From positions 62,001 through 126,000 of the forward strand of contig WTBR01000057.1 in NCBI GenBank assembly GCA_013138975.1: DNA of 64,000 bases, written 5' to 3'. A program made the translations under genes and the position numbers. Below the pieces are notes generated by a model. That model ran no database searches and was not told where the DNA came from. It was given only the letters and a program-made list of their open reading frames with translations. Below are positions 28,933-37,819 of the stretch, piece after piece; position 1 is the stretch's first letter; every line of letters begins with the position of its first letter. Source of the stretch: Bacteroidales bacterium. Its GTDB lineage: Bacteria > Bacteroidota > Bacteroidia > Bacteroidales > UBA12077.

Positions 28933-30225
28933 TTAAAACAATTTATCTAAAATATCTTTTACAGTTTCAACATCAGGGGTTATATCGAAAACATGTTTTG
29001 GTTTTAAATATATAATATCATTCTCACGTTTAAATTTTTCTTCACCACCTCCGGTAATATTCAGCATTATTAAATCATCTTTTTTAACAGTACCGTCATT
29101 AACAGCTTTTATTAAAGTGGATGTTGCAACAGCTGCAGCAGGATGAATATCATTTCCTTCTAATTCTTCAAAAAGTTTTCCTGCTACTTCTAATTCATCA
29201 TTATTAGCTAAAAGTACATCTCCGCCCGCATCTTTCATGGCATCATATAAACCACCAATAATTGGATACGGAGGTTTTCTATTTGAAAGTACCTTTGCTA
29301 TAATTTCTTCAACCTGATTTCGTGCAAGATTATCTTCTAATGGCAACATTGCTCTTGAATCGGCTTTCCAAGCATCATGAATAGGAACAAAAGGTTCATT
29401 TTGTGAAACCATTAATTTCATTTTATTATTACCAAAACGACCATCTTCAATTAATCTTATATTAGCTTCCCAAGCTGCAATTGCACCTGTTCCGCTTCCA
29501 ACCGCCTGAAAATAGTAATCAGGAATTTTACCAATTTCATGAACTGCAGAAAGAACTGTTGTTGCCATACCATCACGCCGAGCAACATTTTTTGCTCCAC
29601 CTTCAGGAATAAAACCGTCTAATTGGCAAGCTAAGTTAGATAAATGAATAGCATCAAAGTAATCGCTTCCACTTTTTGTAACAACAAGTTTTACACAATC
29701 TTTTATAGCTGTTCCAAACCATAATGCATTAAGATTATCTTCGGGTACACAAAGTAACAATGGAATATCATTATCGGAACATACTCGTGCAAAAGCACGT
29801 GCAGTATTACCTGCAGATGCGACAACTAAAACCTTTTTTTCGTTAGAATTTAATCTGCCACCAACGGAAAAAGCTTCTGTTTCTTTGAATGATCCGGTTA
29901 CAAAGTTTGCACCTTTTTCAGGCCAATATCCACTAAATGTGATATAAAGATTGCTTAAGCCTAAATGTTTTGCTAGTCCTTCACTTTTGTAAGTAACAGG
30001 AGCCGATGATCCTTCTAGTGTTTTATGTATTGGTAACCAATCTGCAAAACGGTAAATACCATGCGTTTCGTCTTTAACTTCTATTTGTTTCTTTGCATAA
30101 ATTGCTCGTATTAGAGTATGCTCTTTTTCGTCAGGTGCATCCAATGTCCATCCTGCATCATCAAATTGCTTTGATGTGTTAACCGATTGTAATTTATACT
30201 CTGTAGGTTTAAATTCTTTTGACAT
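28933..30225 (-). CDS. Cysteate synthase-like PLP enzyme (threonine synthase relative)
   Basis: 430 residues of a fold-type II PLP enzyme. The PLP lysine is Lys114 in TGSFKETEAF. The phosphate-binding glycines are in VGSGTGAIAAWEANIRL, and SAGNTARAFA is the substrate-side loop. The phrases YRFADWLPIHKTL, GYWPEKGANF, EGGAKNVARRDGM and FEELEGNDIHPAAAVA are those I associate with the cysteate synthase branch rather than ordinary threonine synthase. That enzyme makes L-cysteate from O-phosphoserine and sulfite. In Bacteroidetes, cysteate feeds capnine and other sulfonolipids of the outer membrane. The gene stands alone on the minus strand, convergent with 28344. Threonine synthase is the main alternative. 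Confidence 0.75.
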   Translation of the reverse strand: MSKEFKPTEYKLQSVNTSKQFDDAGWTLDAPDEKEHTLIRAIYAKKQIEVKDETHGIYRFADWLPIHKTLEGSSAPVTYKSEGLAKHLGLSNLYITFSGYWPEKGANFVTGSFKETEAFSVGGRLNSNEKKVLVVASAGNTARAFARVCSDNDIPLLLCVPEDNLNALWFGTAIKDCVKLVVTKSGSDYFDAIHLSNLACQLDGFIPEGGAKNVARRDGMATTVLSAVHEIGKIPDYYFQAVGSGTGAIAAWEANIRLIEDGRFGNNKMKLMVSQNEPFVPIHDAWKADSRAMLPLEDNLARNQVEEIIAKVLSNRKPPYPIIGGLYDAMKDAGGDVLLANNDELEVAGKLFEELEGNDIHPAAAVATSTLIKAVNDGTVKKDDLIMLNITGGGEEKFKRENDIIYLKPKHVFDITPDVETVKDILDKLF

Positions 30226-30316
30226 GATTATAACGTTTTACAAATTGATTGGTAAAAATATAAAAAATGAATGGTTTACTTAATATTTAATGCGAAACTT
30301 ATAAGTTAATATTATT

Positions 30317-30470
30317 CTAGTTAGTGTCTGTACATAAAGTCGGGTGTTTGGTTCAGAAAGTTCGAGATCAAGGCTTGTGAAGTTTTAAAAATAAAGAGTT
30401 TACTTATGTAAATGACTGATTTTTAAAACGAGCACAACGCAGATATCGGACTTTATGGACAAACACTAGT
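30317..30470. repeat. Palindromic MITE-like element, copy 1
   Basis: About 150 bases with inverted ends: TAGTGTCTGTACATAAAGTC on the left and its near reverse complement on the right (GGACTTTATGGACAAACACTA). The centre is also inverted (GTTTTAAAAAT with ATTTTTAAAAC). It carries no gene and shares the junction CTAGTTAGTGTCTG with the next element. It lies between the cysteate synthase-like gene and the aspartase. Confidence 0.6.
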
Positions 30471-30665
30471 TAGTGTCTGCAAGAAAACTGTCTTTTTTAG
30501 TCTTTGATAAGAAAGCGACAAAGACATTCCGATAGCTATCGGAATTCGAAGTGCTGGAAACCAAGGAGCTTACTTTTGTAAGTGCGATGTGCTGAGCTTG
30601 TCGAAGTAACTGTTTTCTGCACGAGAGTAACGAAGTATTTGGCGTTTTCTTGCAAAGACTAGTTA
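30466..30665. repeat. Palindromic MITE-like element, copy 2
   Basis: A second, different hairpin element in tandem with the first. The left end TAGTGTCTGCAAGAAAACTG pairs with CGTTTTCTTGCAAAGACTAG on the right. Inner palindromes include CCGATAGCTATCGG at 30529-30542. The outer bases (CTAGTTAGTGTCTG) match element 1, the inner stems do not. No coding sequence is seen. Confidence 0.6.
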
Positions 30666-30759
30666 TGATAAATAACATGTCGCCTGAACAATAGTTGTTG
30701 ATTTACGTCTGTACCTTTGATAATTCAAATTTTAAAGTTTTAATAATTATAATAAAGAT

Positions 30760-32622
30760 ATGAATACAATAAATAAAAACGAATTTATAAAAGATATAGA
30801 GCTATTTAAAGGAATGTCGGAAAGTGAAATCGATATTTTAGTACAAAATATGGAGCAAAAAGAATTTGCTAAAGGAAAGCTTTTATTTGAGGAGCACGGG
30901 CCAAGAAAAGATATTTTTATAATATTTAAAGGAGAGGTGGAATTGTTTAAATCAATTCATTTTGGCGCTGAAACTCGTTTGTCATATTTTAAAAAAGGTG
31001 ATTTCTTAGGAGAAGGATCCTGGGCTGATGATTCACCGCATTCTACATCTGCAAGGGCTGTGCAGGACACAATTGTTTTAAGTATTAATAAAAAATACTT
31101 TAACGAAAATGGACCTTCAGCCGTAATAATATTTAGCAATATAGCGCGAGTTATTTCACGCAGAATGCGCCATGCAAATAATCGCATGGTTAATGTTGCT
31201 GCACAATATGAGTCGGGCAGAACAAGGACAGAACATGACTTACTTGGTGAAAGAGAAGTGCCAAATGAATATTTATATGGTGTACAAACCTTACGAGCAG
31301 TTGAGAATTTTAATATTAGCGGAGTAACTTTAAGTTTTTTCCCAATTCTAATTGAATCACTTGCTATGGTAAAATTGGCTGCAGCAAGAGCAAATGGAGA
31401 ACTTGGTTTATTGGATGATTCTGTAACTAACGCTATAGTAAGATCTTGCAATGAGATTATTAATGGGAAATTTCATAATCATTTTATAGTAGATATGATT
31501 CAAGGTGGTGCCGGTACCTCTACTAATATGAATGCAAATGAGGTTATAGCAAACAGAGCCCTTGAAATATTAGGTTACAAAGCAGGTCAATATGAATATT
31601 GCCATCCAAATAATCATGTAAATTTATCGCAATCAACAAACGATGCTTATCCTACTTCAGTTAAAATTGCATTAATAAAAAGTAATGAAAAACTAGTACA
31701 GGTTCTTAAAGAGCTTGTTGCTTCGTTTCGTAAAAAAGGACAGGAATTTGCTCATATAATAAAAATGGGACGTACCCAACTTCAAGATGCTGTTCCAATG
31801 ACTTTAGGACAAAGCTTTGAGGCCTATGCTGCTACTTTAGAAGAAGAAATAGCCAGATTAAAACAGAATGCTGATTTGTTTCTTGAAATTAACATGGGAG
31901 CAACTGCAATTGGAACAGGTATTAATTCAGAACCGGAATATGCTGAAAAAGTTGTAAAGCATTTACAACTGATATCAAAACTGAAAGTTAAAAATGCAAA
32001 GAATCTTGTAGAAGCTACACAGGATACAGGAGCATTCGTTATGTATTCATCTGCAATTAAACGTTTAGCAATAAAGCTTTCGAAAATATCTAATGATTTA
32101 CGTTTACTTTCTTCAGGTCCACGAACAGGTATTAATGAAATTAATTTGCCACCAATGCAACCCGGTTCATCTATCATGCCAGGAAAAGTGAATCCTGTTA
32201 TTCCAGAAGTAGTAAATCAGATAGCCTTTAAAGTTATTGGTAATGATTTAACAGTAACAATGGGAGCAGAAGCAGGGCAGCTGGAATTGAATGTTATGGA
32301 GCCGGTAATTGTTCAAAGTATTTTTGAGTCTATAGAAATGCTTGTAAATGGTATGAAAACCTTCAAGCATAGATGTGTGGATGGAATTACTGCCAATGAA
32401 AAAAGATGCAGGGATTTGGTAATGCATAGCATAGGAATTGTTACTGCATTAAATCCAGTTCTAGGATACGAAACATGTTCTATGTTGGCAAAGGAAGCAT
32501 TGAAAAATGATTTAAGTGTATACGACTTGGTTATAGAAAAGAAACTGTTGTCGCAAGAAGAACTCGATGAATTACTGAAACCTGAAAATATGATTACTCC
32601 AAAGAAAATGAAAAAGCAATAA
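30760..32622 (+). CDS. aspA: Aspartate ammonia-lyase with N-terminal cyclic-nucleotide-binding domain
   Basis: 620 residues, about 150 longer than an ordinary aspartase. Residues about 10-130 form a cNMP/Crp-type sensor domain (KGKLLFEEHGPRKDIFIIFK, FLGEGSWADDSPHSTSARA). Residues about 155-615 are the lyase: TRTEHDLLGEREVPNEYLYG at the start, GGAGTSTNMNANEVIANRA, the QSTNDAYPT loop and the family signature GSSIMPGKVNP at 469-479. The enzyme turns L-aspartate into fumarate and ammonia in the cytoplasm. The sensor domain suggests allosteric control by a cyclic nucleotide or another small ligand. A -7-like TACCTTTG lies at 30712-30719. Fumarase is an alternative lyase activity, but the sequence fits aspartase better. 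Confidence 0.88.
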   Translation: MNTINKNEFIKDIELFKGMSESEIDILVQNMEQKEFAKGKLLFEEHGPRKDIFIIFKGEVELFKSIHFGAETRLSYFKKGDFLGEGSWADDSPHSTSARAVQDTIVLSINKKYFNENGPSAVIIFSNIARVISRRMRHANNRMVNVAAQYESGRTRTEHDLLGEREVPNEYLYGVQTLRAVENFNISGVTLSFFPILIESLAMVKLAAARANGELGLLDDSVTNAIVRSCNEIINGKFHNHFIVDMIQGGAGTSTNMNANEVIANRALEILGYKAGQYEYCHPNNHVNLSQSTNDAYPTSVKIALIKSNEKLVQVLKELVASFRKKGQEFAHIIKMGRTQLQDAVPMTLGQSFEAYAATLEEEIARLKQNADLFLEINMGATAIGTGINSEPEYAEKVVKHLQLISKLKVKNAKNLVEATQDTGAFVMYSSAIKRLAIKLSKISNDLRLLSSGPRTGINEINLPPMQPGSSIMPGKVNPVIPEVVNQIAFKVIGNDLTVTMGAEAGQLELNVMEPVIVQSIFESIEMLVNGMKTFKHRCVDGITANEKRCRDLVMHSIGIVTALNPVLGYETCSMLAKEALKNDLSVYDLVIEKKLLSQEELDELLKPENMITPKKMKKQ

Positions 32623-32747
32623 TAATTCAGAAAATATAAATTTAGCGATTGTAATAGGTTTTCGCAGTTGTCACACAATTGTGATTGTTCGCAAGAATCC
32701 TGTAGAATTATTCGCTATGAATAGTATCAATAAAAATTAATATTTAA

Positions 32748-33157
32748 TGCGAATCAAGGGGTGAAATTATTTGTTTTTCAGGCTGAAAGCCTAAATGAAA
32801 CTCCTCGCAGCAAGCTGACGAGGTATCTCTATGGAATATTTTATTTTCCATACACACCAAGGTGCGGGGAATATAAGCCTTGAGATCCCTCGACTACTGC
32901 TCGGGATCAGTTCGGCTAGATGATTTTGATTACAAAATCATAGTCTCACTGATTTAATTCAGCCCAATGCGCAGCATTGGGTTTTGCATAAGTAGAGATT
33001 TACGCCCTTACAAGACAATTTAAATTAAGCTGCCTTTTCAAGGCGAATATTTATTCACAATAATTCAACCCAAGGTCTTGCCTTTGGGTTGAAATTAACT
33101 GCACTTTCAGTGCGTTACATTGAAAAAGCTTTATCAAGTTTCAAGCCTTGATTCGCA
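32748..33157. mobile_element. 410-bp noncoding element with perfect 12-base inverted ends
   Basis: TGCGAATCAAGG at 32748-32759 is the exact reverse complement of 33146-33157. The interior has no long reading frame but several hairpins: CCTCGCAGC/GCTGACGAGG near 32813, CCCAATGCGCAGCATTGGG near 32964, and CAACCCAAGG/CCTTTGGGTTG near 33066. It looks like a nonautonomous mobile element or a nest of palindromic units. The rest of the 782-base spacer (32623-33404) is AT-rich with nothing else I can name. Confidence 0.55.
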
Positions 33158-33404
33158 TACTTAACAAAATGTTAATGATTGTTAAAGAAATGTTAAATAA
33201 CTAAATAAGTATACATTTTATTGCAACGTTTTGTAATTTGAGGAGTCCTTAATATAGATTCCTTTTTTATTGAATAATTTATAATGTAATGGAAAATAAC
33301 AATTCGGTACTAACATAATACAAGTTATTACAATTTGCTTGAATTGGGTTCGTTATCATATTACTTTTGATGTGAAAATAAATTAAAAATTCTGTCACAG
33401 TTTA

Positions 33405-34460
33405 ATGAAATTTTTTAAAAGACATATAGCTCCAAAAATAATCTTAAATATCTTTTTGGGTTTTGCAATATTTGGGATGATTTCTATTTTTTTAACTGTG
33501 AATAGAATGAACCACCTTTTAAATACTGATCTTGGTTTTAATAAAGACAGTGTTGTTGCAATTAGAACTCACAATAGCAAAGTAATTTTACCTGATACAC
33601 TAGTTTTTTCTTCTGAATTGCCGGGCTTTCCTATAAAAAACTTCATTGAAATTAATACTGAAAATAAAAGGGAGAATATTGAAATAGCACATCAGTTTAT
33701 TTCTGATACATATTTTGATTTATTCAATTACACAAAGTTAAGTGAAAACACTAATTTATTTTTTGATCATGGAAATGCACAATTAATTTATATAAATGAA
33801 AGTGCTGTTAAGGCCTTAGGTATTTATCATATTGATGATGCTGTTGGAACAAGAATACTTACAGCAAATAATCATGAATTAGTTATTTGTGGCGTAGTTG
33901 AAGATTTTGAAAATTTGTGTCTTAATCCAGGGAGTCAGGCAAAAATTTATCAACTAAATAGTGAGCATTTAACCTACGCATTTTATGATAAAACTTTATT
34001 AAATGAAAAAGATAGTAAAAGTATTATAACGGATGGAGCAATTACTTTTCAAGATAAAATTCAAAACCGATATAAAATTATAGAAGATGCTATTTATAGT
34101 GTATTCTTTTTTATAAATCTAATAATAATACTTATTGGAATAGGATTTATAGGCAATAAATATACAAGCAAAAGAGAAAAGGAGTTTTTTAAAATACTTG
34201 GAATTGGTATTCATATTTTAACATTAGTAATTTCAAAAACATATATTTATTTAATTGTAATCTTAGGATTTGTAGTTAGTCCTTTAGCACTTTTAATTCA
34301 AAAATTTTGGTTAGGAATATTTGATTACAGAATTAATTTTGGTCTTGCTGATCTATTTATTATTTTATCTATATCCTTTTTAACAGCTTATTTAGTTTGT
34401 TGTCCGAAAAAGAAGATAGAAAAACAATTAGAAGGAGATGCGATTCATGTAAATCCCTAA
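33405..34460 (+). CDS. Half-size MacB/FtsX-like permease
   Basis: 351 residues, less than half of a normal family member. It matches the second half of the other permeases here: an N-terminal helix (IILNIFLGFAIFGMISIFL), the phrase NTDLGFNKDSVVAI, a periplasmic core (about 50-225) with ICGVVEDFENL, and three C-terminal helices. The coupling segment between helices is degenerate (KREKEFFKILGIGIHILTL instead of RTKEIGIRKTFGA), and the final NPxxxLKYE is missing. It is not an obvious frame break: the ATG is good and the frame is clean. It could be a dedicated half-transporter partner or a decaying remnant. A terminator lies at 34670. Confidence 0.7.
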   Translation: MKFFKRHIAPKIILNIFLGFAIFGMISIFLTVNRMNHLLNTDLGFNKDSVVAIRTHNSKVILPDTLVFSSELPGFPIKNFIEINTENKRENIEIAHQFISDTYFDLFNYTKLSENTNLFFDHGNAQLIYINESAVKALGIYHIDDAVGTRILTANNHELVICGVVEDFENLCLNPGSQAKIYQLNSEHLTYAFYDKTLLNEKDSKSIITDGAITFQDKIQNRYKIIEDAIYSVFFFINLIIILIGIGFIGNKYTSKREKEFFKILGIGIHILTLVISKTYIYLIVILGFVVSPLALLIQKFWLGIFDYRINFGLADLFIILSISFLTAYLVCCPKKKIEKQLEGDAIHVNP

Positions 34461-34669
34461 CGAATAAATAGAATTAAAAAATACAAGTTAAATGAAAGAT
34501 TGTGAGCTGATTAAAATATTGTTGATATTAATGCCTGCCTAATGGATTATTTTATAAAAGCAATTGTTAACAATGTATAAGAAGTTAATTTGAAACGCTA
34601 ATGCATGAAACAGGTTAATTAAATATAAGTTTACTTTCTAAATGGTGAAAAACTTAAGTTAGGTTTTCA

Positions 34670-34697
34670 GAGCGAGGCGCAATGTCCTCGCTTTTTT
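34670..34697 (+). terminator. Rho-independent terminator
   Basis: AGCGAGG and CCTCGCT form a stem with a short loop, followed by TTTTTTA. It lies about 210 bases past the stop of the half-permease, between convergent genes, and the T run suits plus-strand transcripts. Confidence 0.65.
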
Positions 34698-34728
34698 ATT
34701 TACAGAAATTCATTTGGGTATATCCTTA

Positions 34729-37098
34729 TTATTCGTTTTGTAAGGTATTTGCAGGATTTTCTTTAATATAAGTTAATGTTCTTAAACTAATAATTAGAAA
34801 CGACATTAGAATGCTAAAAATAATTGGAATAATGAAGTACAAGTATTTATTCTCAAATGTGAAAATAAAGTTATTTAACCAATCGTTGGTTAAAAAGTAA
34901 CTTATAATACATGCTCCAATCCAGGAAAGCAATAAGAGTATAATATATTTTTTGTTTAGAATATAAAGTAAATTCTTAAAATTGGCTCCTAAGACTTTTC
35001 GTATTGCAATTTCTTTTCTACGTACTCTTAGCATTAAAAAGTTTTGACCTAATAAACCCGATAAAGCAATAATTATTACAATAAAACTGAGATATCTTAA
35101 AAGTTTAACAAGAATCATATCATTCTGATATCTATTTTGTAATTTATCTTCTAATGAATTTTGTATAAAGAAGTTTTCAGAAAATTCATTGTTCCACATT
35201 CTTTTTAATTCTTTAATATCTGAGCTTTTAATTTTATCAGTAAATTTAATACTAATGAGTCTATTATCTCTATTCCTTTTATTTAATAACATTATATATG
35301 GTTCAATTCTTTCACGAAACGAACAAAAAAAGAAATCTTTTGATACTCCAATTATTTTATATTTTTTATTTAAAAAAGTCAAATTCTCACCTATTGGATT
35401 GGATAATCCCATTTCTTTGCAAAAAGATTGATTAACAACAACTCCAAACGAATCTGTTGGAAACTCCATTGAGAAAAAACGTCCTTCGATAATTTCTAAT
35501 CCATAGGTGGTTTTAAAGTTATAATTAACATAATTATAGTTTGTTTGCAGTTCGGTTTTTTCGCCTTCCTTAATTAAGGATATGATAAACGTTGCGGGTT
35601 CTTCTGCCAAATGAGACATTGATATGCATGTAGATTTTATATTCGATAATGTATTGAATTTTTCATTAATGATTTTAGCAGAATTTCTTTCCCAATTTAC
35701 ATCAACCAATAGAATGTTTGATTTATCATATCCCAAATCATGATTTTGAATATATTTTAACTGTTTACTAAATACTAACGAGCATATAATTAAGGTAAAA
35801 GCAATACAGAATTGTATGATAAGAATAAGTGAACTGTTTGAACTTTGAAATGAAGCTTTTGTTTGTAGTGAAGATTTTATACCCAAATTAAAAAGAATCT
35901 TTCCGGAAAAATATCCGGGAACAATTCCTACAATTAATAAAGCAGAAATAATGCCAATAATAATTTTCCAATTTATCAGATAATTTAATGTAAATTCTGA
36001 ATTGGTCATTTGATTATATTGGGGCAATAAAAAGTAAAATAAAAGCAAAGCAATTAAGAAACTAAGCAAACAAATAATAAAAATTTCAAATAAATAGCTA
36101 AGGATTAATAAAAACTTGCTTTGCCCCATAACCTTTTTAACATAAACTTCCTTAAATCTGGTAATGTTAATGTTAGTTGTAATTAAGATAAAATTTACAC
36201 AAGAAATAACAAAGACGAAAAGTGCAATAATAAATAAAATCCAAAGATTGGAAGTTGAACTGTTAGGCTCTAATTCTCGATCTAAATGTGATTTTAAATG
36301 AATATCTGTTATGGGGAAAAAAATCAAATCAATATCCGCTTTCCAATCTTTTTTAAATATAAATAATTCCTTATCAATAAAGGCTTGCTTATTAGATTTT
36401 ATTGATTCAATTGACTCTTTATTTAAACTGCGAAAATATGTATAGAAATTAACCCTTCTCCAACTTTCTAAGGCTGGACCTGAACCGATCCTATCTTCAG
36501 ACATTGAAATCATCGAAAATAAAAAGTTAAATTTAATATGCGAATTAATTGGAGGAGATTTCACAACTCCAGTAACTATAAATTCCCGGTTGCTTGCTTT
36601 AATTATTTTTCCAATTGGGTTTTGATCGCCAAAATATAATTCTGATATTTTTGTAGTTATTACAACGCTATTAGGTTTGCTTAATACTGTTTTTGGATTA
36701 CCACTTATTAACTCAAAAGAAAAGAAATCAAAGAAATTTTGATCAGCATAAAATAAACCATCATGTAAAAATTTAGTTTCTTCGTATTTCACAACGGTAT
36801 TAGGTTGCAATCGATATAATCGAACAAAATCTGTTATTTCAGGAAAATAGTTTTTTAATGCAGGTCCAAGTGGAGCCCAAGCAAATGCATAATCGGTTTT
36901 CATTTCGGCAAAACCACCACTAAAACTTACCCGATAAATATTATCTTTCTCATGAAATTTATCGTAACTTATTTCATTATATAAGTAAATTCCTATAAAA
37001 AGACTGACTGTAAAACCAATAATTAAACTAGTAAAACCGATTAAAAAACTTAATCGGTTTTTGAAAATATTTCTTAAAGTTAATTTAATTGTTGTCAT
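34729..37098 (-). CDS. MacB/FtsX-like ABC transporter permease (divergent member)
   Basis: 789 residues with the same two-half layout as 25874-28252: N-terminal helix (about 15-38), periplasmic core, three helices, then the second half. The first coupling segment is unusual (RFKEVYVKKVMGQSKFLLI, about 317-335), the second is closer to normal (RRKEIAIRKVLGANFKNLL, about 690). It ends in NPANTLQNE instead of NPAETLKYE. No ATPase gene is adjacent. It lies convergent to the half-permease and downstream of the BlaI-type gene, with 331 bases between them. Function is unknown beyond envelope transport or signalling. Confidence 0.88.
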   Translation of the reverse strand: MTTIKLTLRNIFKNRLSFLIGFTSLIIGFTVSLFIGIYLYNEISYDKFHEKDNIYRVSFSGGFAEMKTDYAFAWAPLGPALKNYFPEITDFVRLYRLQPNTVVKYEETKFLHDGLFYADQNFFDFFSFELISGNPKTVLSKPNSVVITTKISELYFGDQNPIGKIIKASNREFIVTGVVKSPPINSHIKFNFLFSMISMSEDRIGSGPALESWRRVNFYTYFRSLNKESIESIKSNKQAFIDKELFIFKKDWKADIDLIFFPITDIHLKSHLDRELEPNSSTSNLWILFIIALFVFVISCVNFILITTNINITRFKEVYVKKVMGQSKFLLILSYLFEIFIICLLSFLIALLLFYFLLPQYNQMTNSEFTLNYLINWKIIIGIISALLIVGIVPGYFSGKILFNLGIKSSLQTKASFQSSNSSLILIIQFCIAFTLIICSLVFSKQLKYIQNHDLGYDKSNILLVDVNWERNSAKIINEKFNTLSNIKSTCISMSHLAEEPATFIISLIKEGEKTELQTNYNYVNYNFKTTYGLEIIEGRFFSMEFPTDSFGVVVNQSFCKEMGLSNPIGENLTFLNKKYKIIGVSKDFFFCSFRERIEPYIMLLNKRNRDNRLISIKFTDKIKSSDIKELKRMWNNEFSENFFIQNSLEDKLQNRYQNDMILVKLLRYLSFIVIIIALSGLLGQNFLMLRVRRKEIAIRKVLGANFKNLLYILNKKYIILLLLSWIGACIISYFLTNDWLNNFIFTFENKYLYFIIPIIFSILMSFLIISLRTLTYIKENPANTLQNE

Positions 37099-37211
37099 AA
37101 AAATGATCTTTTATTTGTTTTTGGGTTTTGAGAATTTTATAGTTTATTTCTAAATATTTTTCGAAGAATTAAATAATACATATATTATGAATTATAGTTG
37201 ATCAATATATA

Positions 37212-37228
37212 TTGGTACATAATATGCA
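37212..37228 (+). promoter_or_regulatory. Sigma-54-like promoter with perfect spacing
   Basis: TTGGTACATAATATGCA has GG at 37214-37215 and GC at 37226-37227, exactly ten bases apart. It points away from the permease at 34729 and towards a possible 21-codon peptide at 37253. The predicted start is near 37239. AT-rich DNA gives such matches by chance, so it needs proof. Confidence 0.3.
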
Positions 37229-37252
37229 AATAAAAAAATATTTAGGATAATA

Positions 37253-37318
37253 GTGGGAATAATCTTTTTCATTGCTACAGCTTTACTTATTTATCTTTGT
37301 ATTTCTATTATTAATTGA
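37253..37318 (+). CDS. Possible 21-residue single-helix membrane peptide
   Basis: GTG start with AGGA six bases upstream, then MGIIFFIATALLIYLCISII and Asn, and a TGA stop. It is almost one perfect membrane helix. The same frame extends about ten codons upstream with basic residues (NKKIFRII), so a non-ATG start further up is possible. It lies about 14 bases behind the predicted start of the sigma-54-like site. It overlaps no other gene. The rest of the spacer 37099-37429 is featureless AT-rich DNA. Evidence is only from position and composition. Confidence 0.25.
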   Translation: MGIIFFIATALLIYLCISIIN

Positions 37319-37429
37319 GATTAGATACATTCTATTAAATTGAAAATATGTTTCTTTTCAATAACGAAAAGATAAACTATTAGGAGAATGGAAAAACTCA
37401 ATCCTGATTCAAATAAATAGAGAAGAAAC

Positions 37430-37819
37430 TTAGCCATTCTTTTTCTTATTTTTGATTTCCGTAAGCATTTTCATTATTTCATCAATTTCATCTATATCAA
37501 GGTTTTTGCTCTCCGAAAAAAAATTAACCACTTGCTTTAAAGAATTGTTGTAGTAATCTTTGATTAAACTACTCATCAAACTTTTACTATATTCTTCTTT
37601 GCTAATTAAAGGGAAGTAATCATAAGTATTTCCATATTTTTTAAATGTTACGATTTCTTTCTTTACCAATACTCTAACAATTGTTGAAACAGAATTGTAG
37701 GGTGGTTTAGGATTAGGAAATTGCTCCAGTATATCCTTAATAAATCCTTTCTCTATCTTCCAGAGAATCTTCATTATTTTTTCTTCCGCTTTTGTTAATG
37801 TTGTCATATTCTTGTTCAT
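37430..37819 (-). CDS. BlaI/MecI/CopY family transcriptional repressor
   Basis: 129 residues, the normal length. The N-terminal winged helix has the family phrases LTKAEEKIMKILWKIEKGFI, then PPYNSVSTIVRVLVKKEIV and YDYFPLISKEEY. The C-terminal helix pair (about 80-125) forms the dimer. These repressors are normally released by proteolysis triggered by a BlaR1/MecR-type M56 membrane protease encoded next door. No such gene is present here, so this is an orphan in the window. The neighbour downstream in the same direction is the permease at 34729. An internal ATG at 37807 (MTTLTK) is an alternative start. Confidence 0.88.
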   Translation of the reverse strand: MNKNMTTLTKAEEKIMKILWKIEKGFIKDILEQFPNPKPPYNSVSTIVRVLVKKEIVTFKKYGNTYDYFPLISKEEYSKSLMSSLIKDYYNNSLKQVVNFFSESKNLDIDEIDEIMKMLTEIKNKKKNG

